DNA from: Gemmataceae bacterium
GTDB taxonomy: Bacteria > Planctomycetota > Planctomycetia > Gemmatales > Gemmataceae
Direction of reading: 5' to 3'
Length of the DNA stretch: 64,000 bases
Assembly: GCA_009692005.1 (NCBI GenBank)
Contig: SHZZ01000001.1
Span: 262,171 to 326,170 of the forward strand
The notes under the pieces are model-generated. The model had not been told where the DNA came from. It saw only the letters and a list, made by a program, of their open reading frames with translations, and did not search any database. The stretch's first letter is position 1. Every line of letters starts with the position of its first letter. The position numbers and the translations under genes are program-made. This document shows, one piece after another, positions 46,449 through 55,483 of the stretch.

Positions 46449-46473
46449 GAACCCCACCTTCAAGGCGGGGTTC
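46449..46473. terminator. hairpin between sodA and the small lipoprotein gene
   Basis: GAACCCC pairs with GGGGTTC, with a short inner stem and a 3-nt loop. It lies 75 bp behind the sodA stop. No strong T-run follows on either strand. Confidence 0.4.
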
Positions 46474-46506
46474 CATAACCCGAGCAGGCTTCCCTTTCAA
46501 GATCAA

Positions 46507-46525
46507 TCCCGGGCTTTACCCGGGA
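46507..46525 (-). terminator. hairpin after sodA
   Basis: A perfect 7-bp stem, TCCCGGG with CCCGGGA, and a CTTTA loop, 22 bp behind the sodA stop. The tail on the minus strand is only mildly T-rich (TTGATCTTG). Confidence 0.5.
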
Positions 46526-46546
46526 ATCGGGAAATGAGCAAGTTTT

Positions 46547-47149
46547 TTACTGGGCAAAGCGGCTAGCCACCGCATCCCAATTAACCACATTCCACCAGCC
46601 ATCGACATAATCGGCCCGTTTGTTCTGATAACGGAGGTAATATGCGTGTTCCCAAACATCCAGGCCCAACAAGGGGGTTTTTCCTTGCATCAAGGGACTG
46701 TCTTGATTGGCCGTGCTAATAATTTCCAACTTCCCGCCACTGGACACCAGCCAGGCCCAGCCGGAGCCAAACCGTCCCAAGGCTGCTTCCTTGATCTTGC
46801 CCTGGAAGCCAGCGAAATTCCCAAATGTGGAATTAATGGCTTCACCCAACTTGCCGCTTGGAGCCCCGCCCCCTTGGGGGCTCATGATTTCCCAGAACAA
46901 GAGATGGTTGGCGTGTCCACCGCCATTGTTAATTACCTTCTGCCGGATTCCTTCCGGCACGGTTTGGATTTCCTTTAAAAGTGTTTCGATCGATTTGGCT
47001 TGTAGCGCCGGTTGGTCCGCCAGCGCGGCGTTCAAATTATCCACATAAGCCTTATGGTGGCGCCCGTGGTGGATTTCCATCGTCATCTTGTCAATGGCTT
47101 TTTCTAAAGCATCAGCGGCATAAGGGAGATTAGGTAATGTGAAAGCCAT
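46547..47149 (-). CDS. sodA: superoxide dismutase (Fe/Mn family)
   Basis: A 200-aa enzyme that converts superoxide to oxygen and peroxide in the cytoplasm. Metal ligands are in place: His in [13 protein letters not shown], His in [11 protein letters not shown], and Asp and His in [20 protein letters not shown]. The GGGHANH..FW and WEHAY motifs fit the Fe/Mn family; Mn is guessed from the MSPQGGG region but not proven. The ATG at 47149 follows GGAGT. The in-frame extension of ~90 codons upstream is rejected: it is not SOD-like and covers the probable promoter region. Confidence 0.94.
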   Translation of the reverse strand: MAFTLPNLPYAADALEKAIDKMTMEIHHGRHHKAYVDNLNAALADQPALQAKSIETLLKEIQTVPEGIRQKVINNGGGHANHLLFWEIMSPQGGGAPSGKLGEAINSTFGNFAGFQGKIKEAALGRFGSGWAWLVSSGGKLEIISTANQDSPLMQGKTPLLGLDVWEHAYYLRYQNKRADYVDGWWNVVNWDAVASRFAQ

Positions 47150-47478
47150 GGGACTGACTCCTTGGAATGGTGAAACCTGGAAACCTGAACAAGGTCCAAC
47201 AGTGAGTTTAGTCGGTTCTTTTTTTATGACAACCAGGGTTAGGGCTTGAGTTGGCTTGCGCATTCTGTTGTCAGGGAACCTGGAAGCCAAAAAGGAATTT
47301 CCCAGCCTCCGCCGGGGGGCGGAATTTGCCAAGTACACTGCCCTTCCCGAACAGCCATAAACTTCAACTTTTTGACATTCCCAGTAAGAAGTTTCGCCTA
47401 AATTCCTGGCGCGGTTAATTGGCAATGACTTTTTTTCTCCTCCTGGATATGGGCCACCTTTGAACAGGGAGGTGGTTT
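47150..47478. other. 329-bp intergenic region between divergent sodA and a small gene
   Basis: This should hold the promoters of sodA (minus) and of the 107-aa gene (plus). A TTGACA hexamer at about 47378 on the plus strand has no convincing -10 at normal spacing. I see no RNA gene or repeat. The sodA frame remains open into it by chance. Confidence 0.5.
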
Positions 47479-47802
47479 ATGGAAGGGCAACAAGCGGGCG
47501 AAAAAATGGTGCAGGAGATCAGCCATTTAATTCAAAATTCGCTGAATTCTTTGGAATCCTCCCCGTCGTTGGAATTGCCAGACTTTCATACCTCTCAATG
47601 GCATGAAAGGTCTGGAAAGCTTCGAATTTTGGCAACCGAGTATGGGGAAAAAATATCTCGAGAAGCGGAGGCGACCTCCGCAGACTTTGCCCAAATAGCC
47701 GGAGAAATGGACCTCTTTGCGGAAATGCTACGCCTGTGGCTTGCTGATGCCCGAGCCTTGCGGGAGCAATTGGTCAAAGCAATTCAACTGCCAATCCCAT
47801 AA
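47479..47802 (+). CDS. small hypothetical helical protein upstream of ispD
   Basis: A 107-aa cytoplasmic protein of unknown function. It is mostly helical with acidic/hydrophobic heptad-like patterning (HLIQNSLNSLESSPSLEL; QIAGEMDLFAEMLRLWLA). A coiled coil or oligomer is possible. It starts after GGGAGGTGG at good spacing and ends 41 bp before ispD on the same strand, so it is probably cotranscribed with ispD-upp. I do not recognise a family. Confidence 0.6.
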   Translation: MEGQQAGEKMVQEISHLIQNSLNSLESSPSLELPDFHTSQWHERSGKLRILATEYGEKISREAEATSADFAQIAGEMDLFAEMLRLWLADARALREQLVKAIQLPIP

Positions 47803-47843
47803 AATCCTAAATGGAATTCTTCCTTTGTCAGGAACCCTCAACC

Positions 47844-48581
47844 ATGGGGCGCTTTGCCATCATTCTCCCTGCTGCCGGGAAATCGACCCGTTTCAGGGAC
47901 AAGGAAAAAAAACCTTTCGCGCTTCTCGACGGCCGCCCGGTTTGGCTGCGAACTGCCGAATTGTTCGTCTCCCGTGACGAGGTTGCCCAGTGTCTGCTGG
48001 TCATTGATCCTGAAGATGAGGAGATGGTCCTGCGCAAGTTCGGCCCTAACCTGGCCTTTTTGAATATTTCTCTGGTGCATGGCGGGAGGGAGAGATTTGA
48101 ATCAGTGGCCAACGCCTTGAAAAAACTCAAGGCCGAGGTGGATTATGTGGCCATTCACGATGCAGTGCGCCCTTGCGTGGCGCCGGAACAAATCGACGCG
48201 GTTTTTCAAAAAGCGGAAAAGACTGGGGCTGCCATTCTTGCTGTGCCCTTGGTCGACTCCCTGAAACGCGGGAGTAGCAACGAACCCGTGATTGTGGAAC
48301 AGTCGCTCCCTCGGGACAGGCTTTGGCTGGCGCAAACACCACAAGTATTCAAAAAAGATTTGCTGATTAAGGCGTTTGAAAAAATCCCCGCCAGCGCCAC
48401 CGATGACAGCCAAGTCGTGGAAGCCGCAGGGATCCAGGTGTCGGTCGTGTTGGGCGCCACCACGAATATCAAAATCACGACGAAGAACGACCTGTTCCTT
48501 GCCGATGCCATTTTGAAATCGCGTCCCAAGCCAAAGCCCAATTTGCCTGCTCACCCATTTGCCGAGGATATGTTTCGCTAA
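47844..48581 (+). CDS. ispD: 2-C-methyl-D-erythritol 4-phosphate cytidylyltransferase
   Basis: A 245-aa enzyme of the MEP isoprenoid pathway that joins CTP with MEP. The nucleotide-binding motif at the start reads IILPAAGKSTRF with the following KKPFALLDGRPV, and the HDAVRPCVAP motif (about residue 100) and a TDDSQVVEAAG stretch near the end confirm IspD. The ATG at 47844 follows AGGA at about 9 nt; an earlier ATG at 47811 would add 11 residues ahead of the conserved start. Upp follows 20 bp downstream. Confidence 0.93.
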   Translation: MGRFAIILPAAGKSTRFRDKEKKPFALLDGRPVWLRTAELFVSRDEVAQCLLVIDPEDEEMVLRKFGPNLAFLNISLVHGGRERFESVANALKKLKAEVDYVAIHDAVRPCVAPEQIDAVFQKAEKTGAAILAVPLVDSLKRGSSNEPVIVEQSLPRDRLWLAQTPQVFKKDLLIKAFEKIPASATDDSQVVEAAGIQVSVVLGATTNIKITTKNDLFLADAILKSRPKPKPNLPAHPFAEDMFR

Positions 48582-48600
48582 TGCTTTGGAGACAATGCTA

Positions 48601-49227
48601 ATGACCACGCGGTTGCATGTTCTGAAGAATCCCCTGACGGCTCACTGGATCAGCCACATCCGGGAAAAACAATCCACCTGCAAGGAATTTCGCCAGGGAA
48701 TCGAGCTCTTGTCTCATGCCTTGATTCTGGAGGCGGGAGTAACCTTGACCGAGGCCGTCTATTCCCTTGAATCCCCTGTAGGCGTTGGTGCAGGCTCCAG
48801 AATAAGCGAAAAAATTGCCCTGGTTCCCATCCTGCGAGCCGGATTGGGAATGGTCGCACCCATACTCGATTGGGCCCCAAACGCAAGTGTTTACCACTTT
48901 GGCTTGGCCCGCGACCACAACACCTTGCAGCCAGGCATTTATTACGACAATGTCCCCTCCAGCCTGGAGGGTAAAGTATGCCTGATCCTTGACCCCATGA
49001 TTGCCACCGGGGGCTCCGCTCTGGCGGCCATCGAAAGAGTCCAGGAATCAAAGCCCTTACGGGTGTCGTTGCTGGGAATAATTGGCGCCCGCCAGGGGGT
49101 GGAGAATATTCATTCCTGCTTCCCCAAAGTGGATATTTTTCTGGCGGCCTTGGATGAAAAACTGAATGCCAAGGGTTACATCACTCCGGGATTGGGGGAT
49201 GCTGGCGACCGCTGTTTTAACAGTTAA
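48601..49227 (+). CDS. upp: uracil phosphoribosyltransferase
   Basis: A 208-aa enzyme that joins uracil and PRPP to give UMP. The PRPP-binding loop reads LDPMIATGGSA. Other family marks are LVPILRAGLGMV near residue 75, an IGARQGVENI-type stretch near 160, and the C-terminal YITPGLGDAGDR. GGAG lies 9 nt ahead of the ATG at 48601; another ATG at 48595 is only 3 nt from it. It converges on the CDF transporter gene (16 bp apart). Confidence 0.94.
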   Translation: MTTRLHVLKNPLTAHWISHIREKQSTCKEFRQGIELLSHALILEAGVTLTEAVYSLESPVGVGAGSRISEKIALVPILRAGLGMVAPILDWAPNASVYHFGLARDHNTLQPGIYYDNVPSSLEGKVCLILDPMIATGGSALAAIERVQESKPLRVSLLGIIGARQGVENIHSCFPKVDIFLAALDEKLNAKGYITPGLGDAGDRCFNS

Positions 49228-49243
49228 TTGCGGCTTCCCGGTT

Positions 49244-50149
49244 TTATTCAATTTTTAGCAACGCTTGGTCTTGCCAGGATTTTGGGTCTTCGATCGGTTC
49301 CGCATGGATTTGCACTTCAATATCCGAATCCAATTCTCTAATGGATCCTTCCAGTTTTTCCATCAGTGAATGAGCCTCAAGGACCAACCAGCTCCCGGGA
49401 ATCAATAAATGAAAATCGACGAATTTTTTTGCCCCTGAGTGGCGTGACCTCAGCGCGTGAAATGCCATATCCGGCCCAATCAACCTGGCAATGGTGTCGC
49501 GAATTTCCCCCACTTCCTTTTCCGGCAAGGCATGGTCCATGAGTCCCTTGAAGGACTTCCAAATTAATTCCAGCCCCAGGTAAAGAATGTTTACCGCCAC
49601 CAAAAGTGCGATGGCTGGGTCCAGCCAGGCTTGCCCGGTCCACTGCTGCAGGGTTAGCCCGGCGAGAACTCCTGCTGTCGTGATCACATCCGTGACCAAA
49701 TGCTTTCCATCCGCTTCCAAGACGATGGATTTGGTTTTCCTTCCCAGGCGGAGGAGAACGAATCCAACGGCCCCGTTGATCAAGGCCCCGGCCAGGGAAA
49801 GAGCCATGGCCAGATTCAAAGTTTCAATTGGCTTGGGGAAAATAAAACGGTGGAACGCCAGGCAGGCTATCCCCAGAGAAGCGATTAGAATCAATGCGCC
49901 TTCAAATCCCGAGGAGAAGTAGGCGATTTTGTCATGGCCATAGGTGTGAGATTTGTCCGCCGGTTTTTCTGAAAACCGCATGGCACAAATGGCCAGGGTC
50001 GCTGCCACCAAGTTGATAACCGATTCCGCCGCGTCGGATAGCAATCCCACTGACCCGGAGATCAGGAAAGCGCCGGTTTTGATGGCAATGGTTGAAATGC
50101 CGGCGAGCACCGATAAATACAAGGCATTGCGCGGATGAAATAACCCCAT
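49244..50149 (-). CDS. cation diffusion facilitator (CDF) family transporter
   Basis: A 301-aa metal exporter with six predicted membrane helices and a cytoplasmic C-terminal domain (about 205-290). Metal-site residues are visible in GLLSDAAESVINL (helix 2, Asp-rich) and in the HTYGHDKIAYFSSG loop typical of CDF proteins; helix 5 carries ADGKHLVTDVIT. It should move divalent metals such as zinc, iron or manganese out of the cytoplasm in exchange for protons. GGAGG precedes the ATG at 50149 by 7 nt; the six-codon longer start covers that site. Confidence 0.9.
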   Translation of the reverse strand: MGLFHPRNALYLSVLAGISTIAIKTGAFLISGSVGLLSDAAESVINLVAATLAICAMRFSEKPADKSHTYGHDKIAYFSSGFEGALILIASLGIACLAFHRFIFPKPIETLNLAMALSLAGALINGAVGFVLLRLGRKTKSIVLEADGKHLVTDVITTAGVLAGLTLQQWTGQAWLDPAIALLVAVNILYLGLELIWKSFKGLMDHALPEKEVGEIRDTIARLIGPDMAFHALRSRHSGAKKFVDFHLLIPGSWLVLEAHSLMEKLEGSIRELDSDIEVQIHAEPIEDPKSWQDQALLKIE

Positions 50150-50212
50150 GGCAGGCCTCCAGGCCATTCTACGATTATGGGGTTTTTTCTGCTGCTGTCA
50201 AAAAAGGTTTGT

Positions 50213-50959
50213 TTACCGGGGCGCCCCGCTGAGTTCTGCCATTCTTTTTTGCGCCTCGCCCACGCGCTTGGGATCCAGTTCCCGTTGAGCCACCTCGCGG
50301 TAAAGTTCCAGGGCCTTGTTCCGTTCATTCAAATATTTGTCATAGATCCGCGCCGACCGCAAACGAGAATCCAATTGCGTGCGAGGATTCCACTGGAATG
50401 ACCTTTCAAAATACAATGCTGACCTGGAATATTGCCTGTAAGGTCGGCTTTCGTAAATGTCTCCAAGTTGGTACGCGGCATCGCTGATCTTGTCACTATT
50501 CGGGTAAATACTCAGGATTTGCTGAAAGAGGATTTCTGCACGCTTTTGATTGTCGGTGTAATCTTGCCCCCAACCCTTGTCCTTGTATTGCATGGCCCGG
50601 CGATAGTATTCGTTCGCTTCGGGAATGTTCTCATGGGCTTGCAGGGTGGGCGGCGGTACATCCAATTCCAGTAAATAGGCTTGCTTGGGGATGCGGTGGA
50701 ATTGCAATAGTTCCTCCTCAGCCCATTTGGCTTTTTCCAATTCACCCACATTGATGTAGTGGGTGCGCAAGGATTCCAGCGAGACCTGGTAGTCTTTACG
50801 GGACAGCAAAACCTTTTCGACAATTTCCACATCTCGGGCGGCGCCGGGCGACACCGGCCGATTCTTGGCGACCGGAAGTGGACCCGTTGGAGCTTGCGAA
50901 AACACCAGGGCGCCTTGAAAAAGTAAGCCGACCCAAGATAAATGAAAGACATTCTTCAT
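50213..50959 (-). CDS. exported TPR-like repeat protein
   Basis: A 248-aa protein with a signal peptide (about 1-22). The mature part is helical with TPR-like elements (RAEILFQQILSIYPNSDKISDAAYQLGDIYES) and a basic, tyrosine-rich C-terminal half (SRLRSARIYDKYLNERNKALELYREVAQ). It may be a periplasmic scaffold or outer-membrane assembly factor of the BamD/tol-pal-associated type; no family is certain. AGGA lies 7 nt before the ATG. It is followed by the CDF gene 64 bp on and preceded by the PIN-TRAM gene on the same strand. Confidence 0.7.
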   Translation of the reverse strand: MKNVFHLSWVGLLFQGALVFSQAPTGPLPVAKNRPVSPGAARDVEIVEKVLLSRKDYQVSLESLRTHYINVGELEKAKWAEEELLQFHRIPKQAYLLELDVPPPTLQAHENIPEANEYYRRAMQYKDKGWGQDYTDNQKRAEILFQQILSIYPNSDKISDAAYQLGDIYESRPYRQYSRSALYFERSFQWNPRTQLDSRLRSARIYDKYLNERNKALELYREVAQRELDPKRVGEAQKRMAELSGAPR

Positions 50960-51049
50960 GATAAATCCTCGTTTGCCACGAAGGGCTGTACAAATTCGGA
51001 AAGGATTTGTCCAGACGAGGATTAACCGCTAGCGATGTGAGTTGCCTAA

Positions 51050-52207
51050 TCAGCCTTTTTTTCCATCCTCTTCACTAGTTGACCGACTTTCTTCCATCTT
51101 TGCGAAGATCATACGCCCTTCGGGCTTTTGCAAAACGCTGGTAACTTGGGTAATAATCTCTTGGCCGATGTGGTGCCGTCCCTGTTCCACCACCACCATC
51201 GTTCCATCATCCAGGTAGCCGATCCCCTGCCCGAATTGATCGCCTTGCTTCACAATTTTAATGTGCAGGACTTCTCCTGGTAGCACCACTGGCCGCAAAG
51301 CGTTGGCCACCTCATTCAAATTGATAACTTCTACCCCTTGAAGTTGGGCAATCTTATTCAAATTAAAATCATTAGTCACGACCTTGCCGCCAATCGACCT
51401 CCCCAAAATAACCAGCTTTTCATCCACTTGCGAAATGCCTTTGAATTCCGTGGGCTGGCTTTCGTGAATTTGCAGATCAATTTTACCATTCGTTTGCATT
51501 TCCTTCAAAATATCCAGCCCTCTCCGGCCTCGGTTTCGTTTTAATCGATCGGAACTATCGGCCAAAGTTTGCAGTTCCTTCAGAACGAACCGGGGCACCA
51601 AGATCCGACTGTCCAGGAGTTTAGTTTCGCACAAATCAGCGATGCGGCCGTCAATAATGGCCGAGGTATCCAGAATGAGAGGCTTGGATCCTTTGATTTG
51701 CTTGGAAAACTCGATGTAGGGAATGATGAAGCGGAACTCATCCTTGGTTTGTAAAAGTGTGGAAATGCAAATATAGATGCAAATCCCGGTGACGAATGCC
51801 CGCAGAAGGTTGCGTTGAATGATAATCTTGTTGGCAAAATCCCCCCCCGCTTTTTGCTGCGAATCCCAATCGAAAAGGAAGGGGTCCAGAATCGTGGAAA
51901 AAATACTGCCGAGAAATAGCCCAAGAATCAAGCCAAAATAAATGGCCGAAATGGTGGTGATCTGCTTGTTGCGTATCAATCCGTCGAGGGCCACGATGGT
52001 AATGCCACTAAAGAGGATGGCGAAAAAGGCCAGGTATCCGCGACGGGTAGACCCTCCCTTTTCCAAGTCGCCGAAATGCTGGTAGGCGATCATTGATAAA
52101 GCAATGATTCCCACGCCGAAGATAAAACGCAAAAGCCAAATGGGGAGAACCCCAGACTGCCAAAGCGCTTTAATACGGTTTTGTTTAAATGCAGGTTCAA
52201 TTTCCAT
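51050..52207 (-). CDS. membrane-anchored PIN-TRAM domain protein (YacL-like)
   Basis: A 385-aa protein in the YacL family. The first ~165 residues hold four membrane helices. A PIN nuclease domain follows (about 175-295), with acidic residues at LILDTSAIIDGRI and TNDFNLNKIAQ. A C-terminal TRAM domain (about 305-365, HIKIVKQGDQFGQGIGYLDDGTMVVV) likely binds RNA. It is expected to cleave RNA, but no target is known. In Firmicutes yacL lies beside ispD; here ispD is about 2.5 kb away on the other strand. Confidence 0.9.
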   Translation of the reverse strand: MEIEPAFKQNRIKALWQSGVLPIWLLRFIFGVGIIALSMIAYQHFGDLEKGGSTRRGYLAFFAILFSGITIVALDGLIRNKQITTISAIYFGLILGLFLGSIFSTILDPFLFDWDSQQKAGGDFANKIIIQRNLLRAFVTGICIYICISTLLQTKDEFRFIIPYIEFSKQIKGSKPLILDTSAIIDGRIADLCETKLLDSRILVPRFVLKELQTLADSSDRLKRNRGRRGLDILKEMQTNGKIDLQIHESQPTEFKGISQVDEKLVILGRSIGGKVVTNDFNLNKIAQLQGVEVINLNEVANALRPVVLPGEVLHIKIVKQGDQFGQGIGYLDDGTMVVVEQGRHHIGQEIITQVTSVLQKPEGRMIFAKMEESRSTSEEDGKKG

Positions 52208-52419
52208 AGGTGGGGCTCTTAAAGAAAAAGGTATGATGACAATACTATGATAATTAAAACCAGTGCCTATTTCAGCTAAATATTTTGAGGAAACACTTTT
52301 TCTATTTAAATCGCTCTGCGGGCAATTGTCTTGACGGAGCTCGCAGCATTAACGACGGTTTTTTGAATTCCCCCTTTTGCCCAAGCAAGGCAATCGGGTA
52401 ATTCGCCATACCCGGCGGG

Positions 52420-53553
52420 TCAGATTTCCGCCAGAGGGTGGAACATTTTCAAGAACTCATCTTGGGCGAAGCGGTCGGTCATTCCGGCCAGATAGTCGCA
52501 AGCGATTCTCTCCAGCCCTTGTGAAGGAATCCGAACCTGGTAGCGTTCGGGCAATTGGCCGGGGCTATGGGTGAACTCTTGAAACAACCGGTTGACCATC
52601 CTGGCGCCTTTTTGCGCCATGCGCAAAACCTTGTAATGCCGATACACTTTTTCCTTCAAGATCCTGGAAAGCTCCTTCTTCATGTTTTCCATTTCCTGGC
52701 TATGGCTGACGACCTGGTATTCGAGGGCCCTGACGGAAACTAAAGACATTTCCCGCACTTTCCCCAGGTTTATCCGGGTGGTCTCAATTAAATCGCTTAC
52801 ATGAAAATCGATCAGCATGCGGATGGCGCCCAATTGAATTTGTAATGGCGTGGCTTTGGGGTTCATTTTGGCCCGCGCCTTTTCCACCGACCTGGCCCAA
52901 ATGCGAGACTCCATCAGGTCGTCAAACGACAGAATGCCAAGGCACATGGCATCATCAATATCGTGGGCGTTGTAAGTGAGGCTGTCGCAAGTATCCGCGA
53001 CTTGGGCTTCTAAAAAGGGTTGCTTGTGTCGCAAAAACCGGTGGATCTCCGGGGCCTGGGGAGTATTAGAATGCATGGCCATGGCTTCCCGAACCTCCCA
53101 GGTCAGGTTCAAGCCAGGGTAATCGGCATAGGGGTATTCCAGCAATTCCACGATGCGCAAGGCATGGCGGTTATGCTCAAATCCCCCCTGCCCTTTCAGG
53201 CATTCAGCCAGTGCAGTTTCTCCCGCATGGCCAAAAGGCGGGTGGCCGAGGTCGTGAGAAAGCGCAATGGCCTCGGTTAAATCCTCATTGAGGCCCAGTT
53301 GCCGGGCTACCGTTCTGCTGATTTGCGCCACTTCTAAAGTGTGCGTGAGCCTGGTCCGGTGGTGGTCGCTGGATTGTGTCACCAGCACTTGGGTTTTATG
53401 CGCCAGTCGGCGGAAAGCGCTGCAGTGAACTATACGGTCGCGGTCGCGTTGGTAAATATTTCGGTAGGGGTGCTCATTTTCCGGGTATTCCCGCCCCAGG
53501 CTTTCCTCTGGATTCATGGCGAATGAAGACTTGGCGATTTCAGGGTTCTTCAT
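52420..53553 (-). CDS. deoxyguanosinetriphosphate triphosphohydrolase-like protein
   Basis: A 377-aa HD-domain phosphohydrolase of the dGTPase-like group, which releases triphosphate from dNTPs. Metal-binding residues are present: H in RTRLTHTLEVAQI and the HD in SHDLGHPPFGHAGE. The AFRRLAHKTQVL helix precedes them, and a CDSLTYNAHDIDDA motif is typical of this group. It probably maintains dNTP pools. No clear Shine-Dalgarno is visible; candidate starts are 53553 and 53517. It follows the HIT protein by 28 bp and may be cotranscribed. Confidence 0.88.
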   Translation of the reverse strand: MKNPEIAKSSFAMNPEESLGREYPENEHPYRNIYQRDRDRIVHCSAFRRLAHKTQVLVTQSSDHHRTRLTHTLEVAQISRTVARQLGLNEDLTEAIALSHDLGHPPFGHAGETALAECLKGQGGFEHNRHALRIVELLEYPYADYPGLNLTWEVREAMAMHSNTPQAPEIHRFLRHKQPFLEAQVADTCDSLTYNAHDIDDAMCLGILSFDDLMESRIWARSVEKARAKMNPKATPLQIQLGAIRMLIDFHVSDLIETTRINLGKVREMSLVSVRALEYQVVSHSQEMENMKKELSRILKEKVYRHYKVLRMAQKGARMVNRLFQEFTHSPGQLPERYQVRIPSQGLERIACDYLAGMTDRFAQDEFLKMFHPLAEI

Positions 53554-53581
53554 GCTTGGGCCCATGCAAAGGTCGAGGGAA

Positions 53582-54073
53582 TTAACGCGCGCCAGTCTGA
53601 TTTGTCAAAAGGTCGTAAAGGGTGTCCAGGGATTGCACAATAACTTTTGTATCGGTCAAAACAGGCATAAAATTGGTGTCGCCATTCCAGCGTGGAACCA
53701 CGTGCCAATGCAGGTGGCCTGGAACCCCGGCGCCGGCGGCAGCGCCCAAGTTGATACCCACATTAAACCCGTGCGGGGACATCAAAATTGTGATTTTGTC
53801 GACATAGCGGCCGATCAGTTGTTGCACTTCCAGGGTTTCCCCAGAGGTTAATTGATTCAGGTCGCCAACATGCCTTTTTGGCGCAATCAGCAAATGGCCA
53901 TTATTATAAGGGAATTTGTTGAGCATCACCACGGATGCGGAGGCGCGTTCCACGATTAAATGGTCTTTGTTTTGAGCGCTTTCCAACCCCATGCAGATGA
54001 AGCAACCTGACCCGACCTCGGGCTTGTTGGTGGATATATAAGCAAGGCGCCAAGGCGCCCATAATTGGTTCAT
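53582..54073 (-). CDS. HIT family protein (Ap4A phosphorylase/FHIT-like)
   Basis: A 163-aa nucleotide hydrolase or transferase. The histidine triad is GHLHWHVVPRW (HxHxH), and the earlier PYNNGHLLIAPKRHVG matches HIT proteins. CFICMG and the N-terminal MNQLWAPWRLAYI are characteristic of the Ap4A-phosphorylase-like HIT branch in bacteria. It probably degrades diadenosine polyphosphates or AMP-linked compounds. The ATG at 54073 follows AAGGGTGA; the longer frame to 54145 adds a non-conserved head. Confidence 0.9.
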   Translation of the reverse strand: MNQLWAPWRLAYISTNKPEVGSGCFICMGLESAQNKDHLIVERASASVVMLNKFPYNNGHLLIAPKRHVGDLNQLTSGETLEVQQLIGRYVDKITILMSPHGFNVGINLGAAAGAGVPGHLHWHVVPRWNGDTNFMPVLTDTKVIVQSLDTLYDLLTNQTGAR

Positions 54074-54254
54074 AAAGAAATCACCCTTCGTGGCGGGTTC
54101 TTTCCTGAATTGTCCCTGACGGGAAAAGCCAAGGTGGAAATCCACCCGAAATAATGGAGTAGGAACACGGAATCGGCCCCTAGACTCTGTTCCTATTTCT
54201 AAATACCTTAACTGGCAAGGATTTACTACACATTTTTAGAGTACGAGGGGAAAA

Positions 54255-54440
54255 ATGGCAGTACCAAAGAGGCGGGTGTCTCCAGCGCGACAAGGTATGC
54301 GTCGGAGCCACCATGCAGTGAAACCGAAGCAAATCGCTTATTGCTCCCATTGCGAGCAACCGGTGATCACCCACCGTATTTGTTCCAATTGCGGCTATTA
54401 TGGCGGCAAGGAAGTGATCAAAGCGAAAGAAGGGGAATAA
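54255..54440 (+). CDS. rpmF: 50S ribosomal protein L32
   Basis: A 61-aa ribosomal protein. The basic N-terminus (AVPKRRVSPARQGMRRSHHA) and the zinc-binding CXXC pairs (CSHC and CSNC) match L32. GAGGGG precedes the ATG by about 5 nt. It is followed by plsX after 3 bp, an arrangement common in bacteria that ties ribosome and membrane-lipid synthesis. Confidence 0.97.
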   Translation: MAVPKRRVSPARQGMRRSHHAVKPKQIAYCSHCEQPVITHRICSNCGYYGGKEVIKAKEGE

Positions 54441-54443
54441 ATA

Positions 54444-55451
54444 ATGCGCATAGCCCTGGATGCCATGGGTGGCGACCATGCCCCTGGTCCCATTGTTGGC
54501 GGGGCCATGCAGGCTTTAGAATCCGACCCGGAATTGCATGTGGTTCTGGTCGGCGATCAAGCTCAAATTGATCCCTTAATTCAAGGGCAATGCGAAACCA
54601 GTCGGGTTTCGGTACTTCATTGCACACAAGTTGTGGGCATGGAAGATTCCCCGGTTGAAGCCTTGAGGAGAAAGCCAGACAATTCAATTGCCCGCTCCTG
54701 GCAGCTCTTGGGCGGGGGCAAGGTCGAGGGCATTGTCAGTGCGGGTAACACAGGCGCCATGGTTGCCGGTGGAGTTTTTTCAAGAAGGTTTTTGAAAAAT
54801 GTCCGCAGGCCGGGCATTGGCACTGTTATGCCGACCAAGGCCGGCTGGTGCGTGATGATCGATGTCGGGGCAAACACTCAGCCCAAGGCTGAGCACCTTT
54901 ATCAATATGGGGTCATGGGCAGCATTTTTGCCCGCTGCATCTTGCAAGTGGAAAACCCGCGCATTGGCCTCATGAATATCGGGTCGGAAGGAGACAAAGG
55001 AAACAGCCTGGCCAAGGAAACCAACGGGTTATTCAATGCCAGCCCTCTGCAAAAGAGTTTCATTGGAAATGTTGAAGGCCGCGACATTCACCAGGGCATC
55101 GCCGATGTGGTCGTTTGCGATGGTTTTGTCGGCAATGTGGTGCTCAAGGTGTGCGAAGGGCTTTACCAGTTTTTAATGGAAAAAGCCGCCCAAGAAATCC
55201 TTGCGGCATTGAAAACTGAGCGGGACCTGGCCAAGGAAGCGCTGAAGCTCCTCGCCAGTCGTTACGATTACAGTGAATTTGGTGGGGCCCCTTTGCTGGG
55301 GATCGATGGTGTGTGCATAATCTGCCATGGGAGTTCCGGCGACAGGGCCATCAAAAATGCCCTTTTGCTCGCAGCCAAGTATGTCCGCTTAAAACTGAAT
55401 GATCTGATCGTTCATGAACTGGAGCAAGCGCCGGCCTTTGTTGCTGGCTAA
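54444..55451 (+). CDS. plsX: phosphate acyltransferase PlsX
   Basis: A 335-aa enzyme that converts acyl-ACP to acyl-phosphate, the first step of phosphatidic acid synthesis in bacteria. Family motifs are MRIALDAMGGDHAPGPIVGGA at the start, SAGNTGAMVAGG, NIGSEGDKGN and VVCDGFVGNVVLK. The gene lies between rpmF and fabD on the same strand, the classic fatty-acid operon order. Confidence 0.96.
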   Translation: MRIALDAMGGDHAPGPIVGGAMQALESDPELHVVLVGDQAQIDPLIQGQCETSRVSVLHCTQVVGMEDSPVEALRRKPDNSIARSWQLLGGGKVEGIVSAGNTGAMVAGGVFSRRFLKNVRRPGIGTVMPTKAGWCVMIDVGANTQPKAEHLYQYGVMGSIFARCILQVENPRIGLMNIGSEGDKGNSLAKETNGLFNASPLQKSFIGNVEGRDIHQGIADVVVCDGFVGNVVLKVCEGLYQFLMEKAAQEILAALKTERDLAKEALKLLASRYDYSEFGGAPLLGIDGVCIICHGSSGDRAIKNALLLAAKYVRLKLNDLIVHELEQAPAFVAG

Positions 55452-55483
55452 TTCTTTCAAGAGCTTCTTCCACGGAGCCAATT

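Noticed and set aside
47150-47425. N-terminal extension of superoxide dismutase.
   Set aside because: The SOD family starts with a short helix as found at 47149, and GGAGT precedes that ATG. The extension is not SOD-like.
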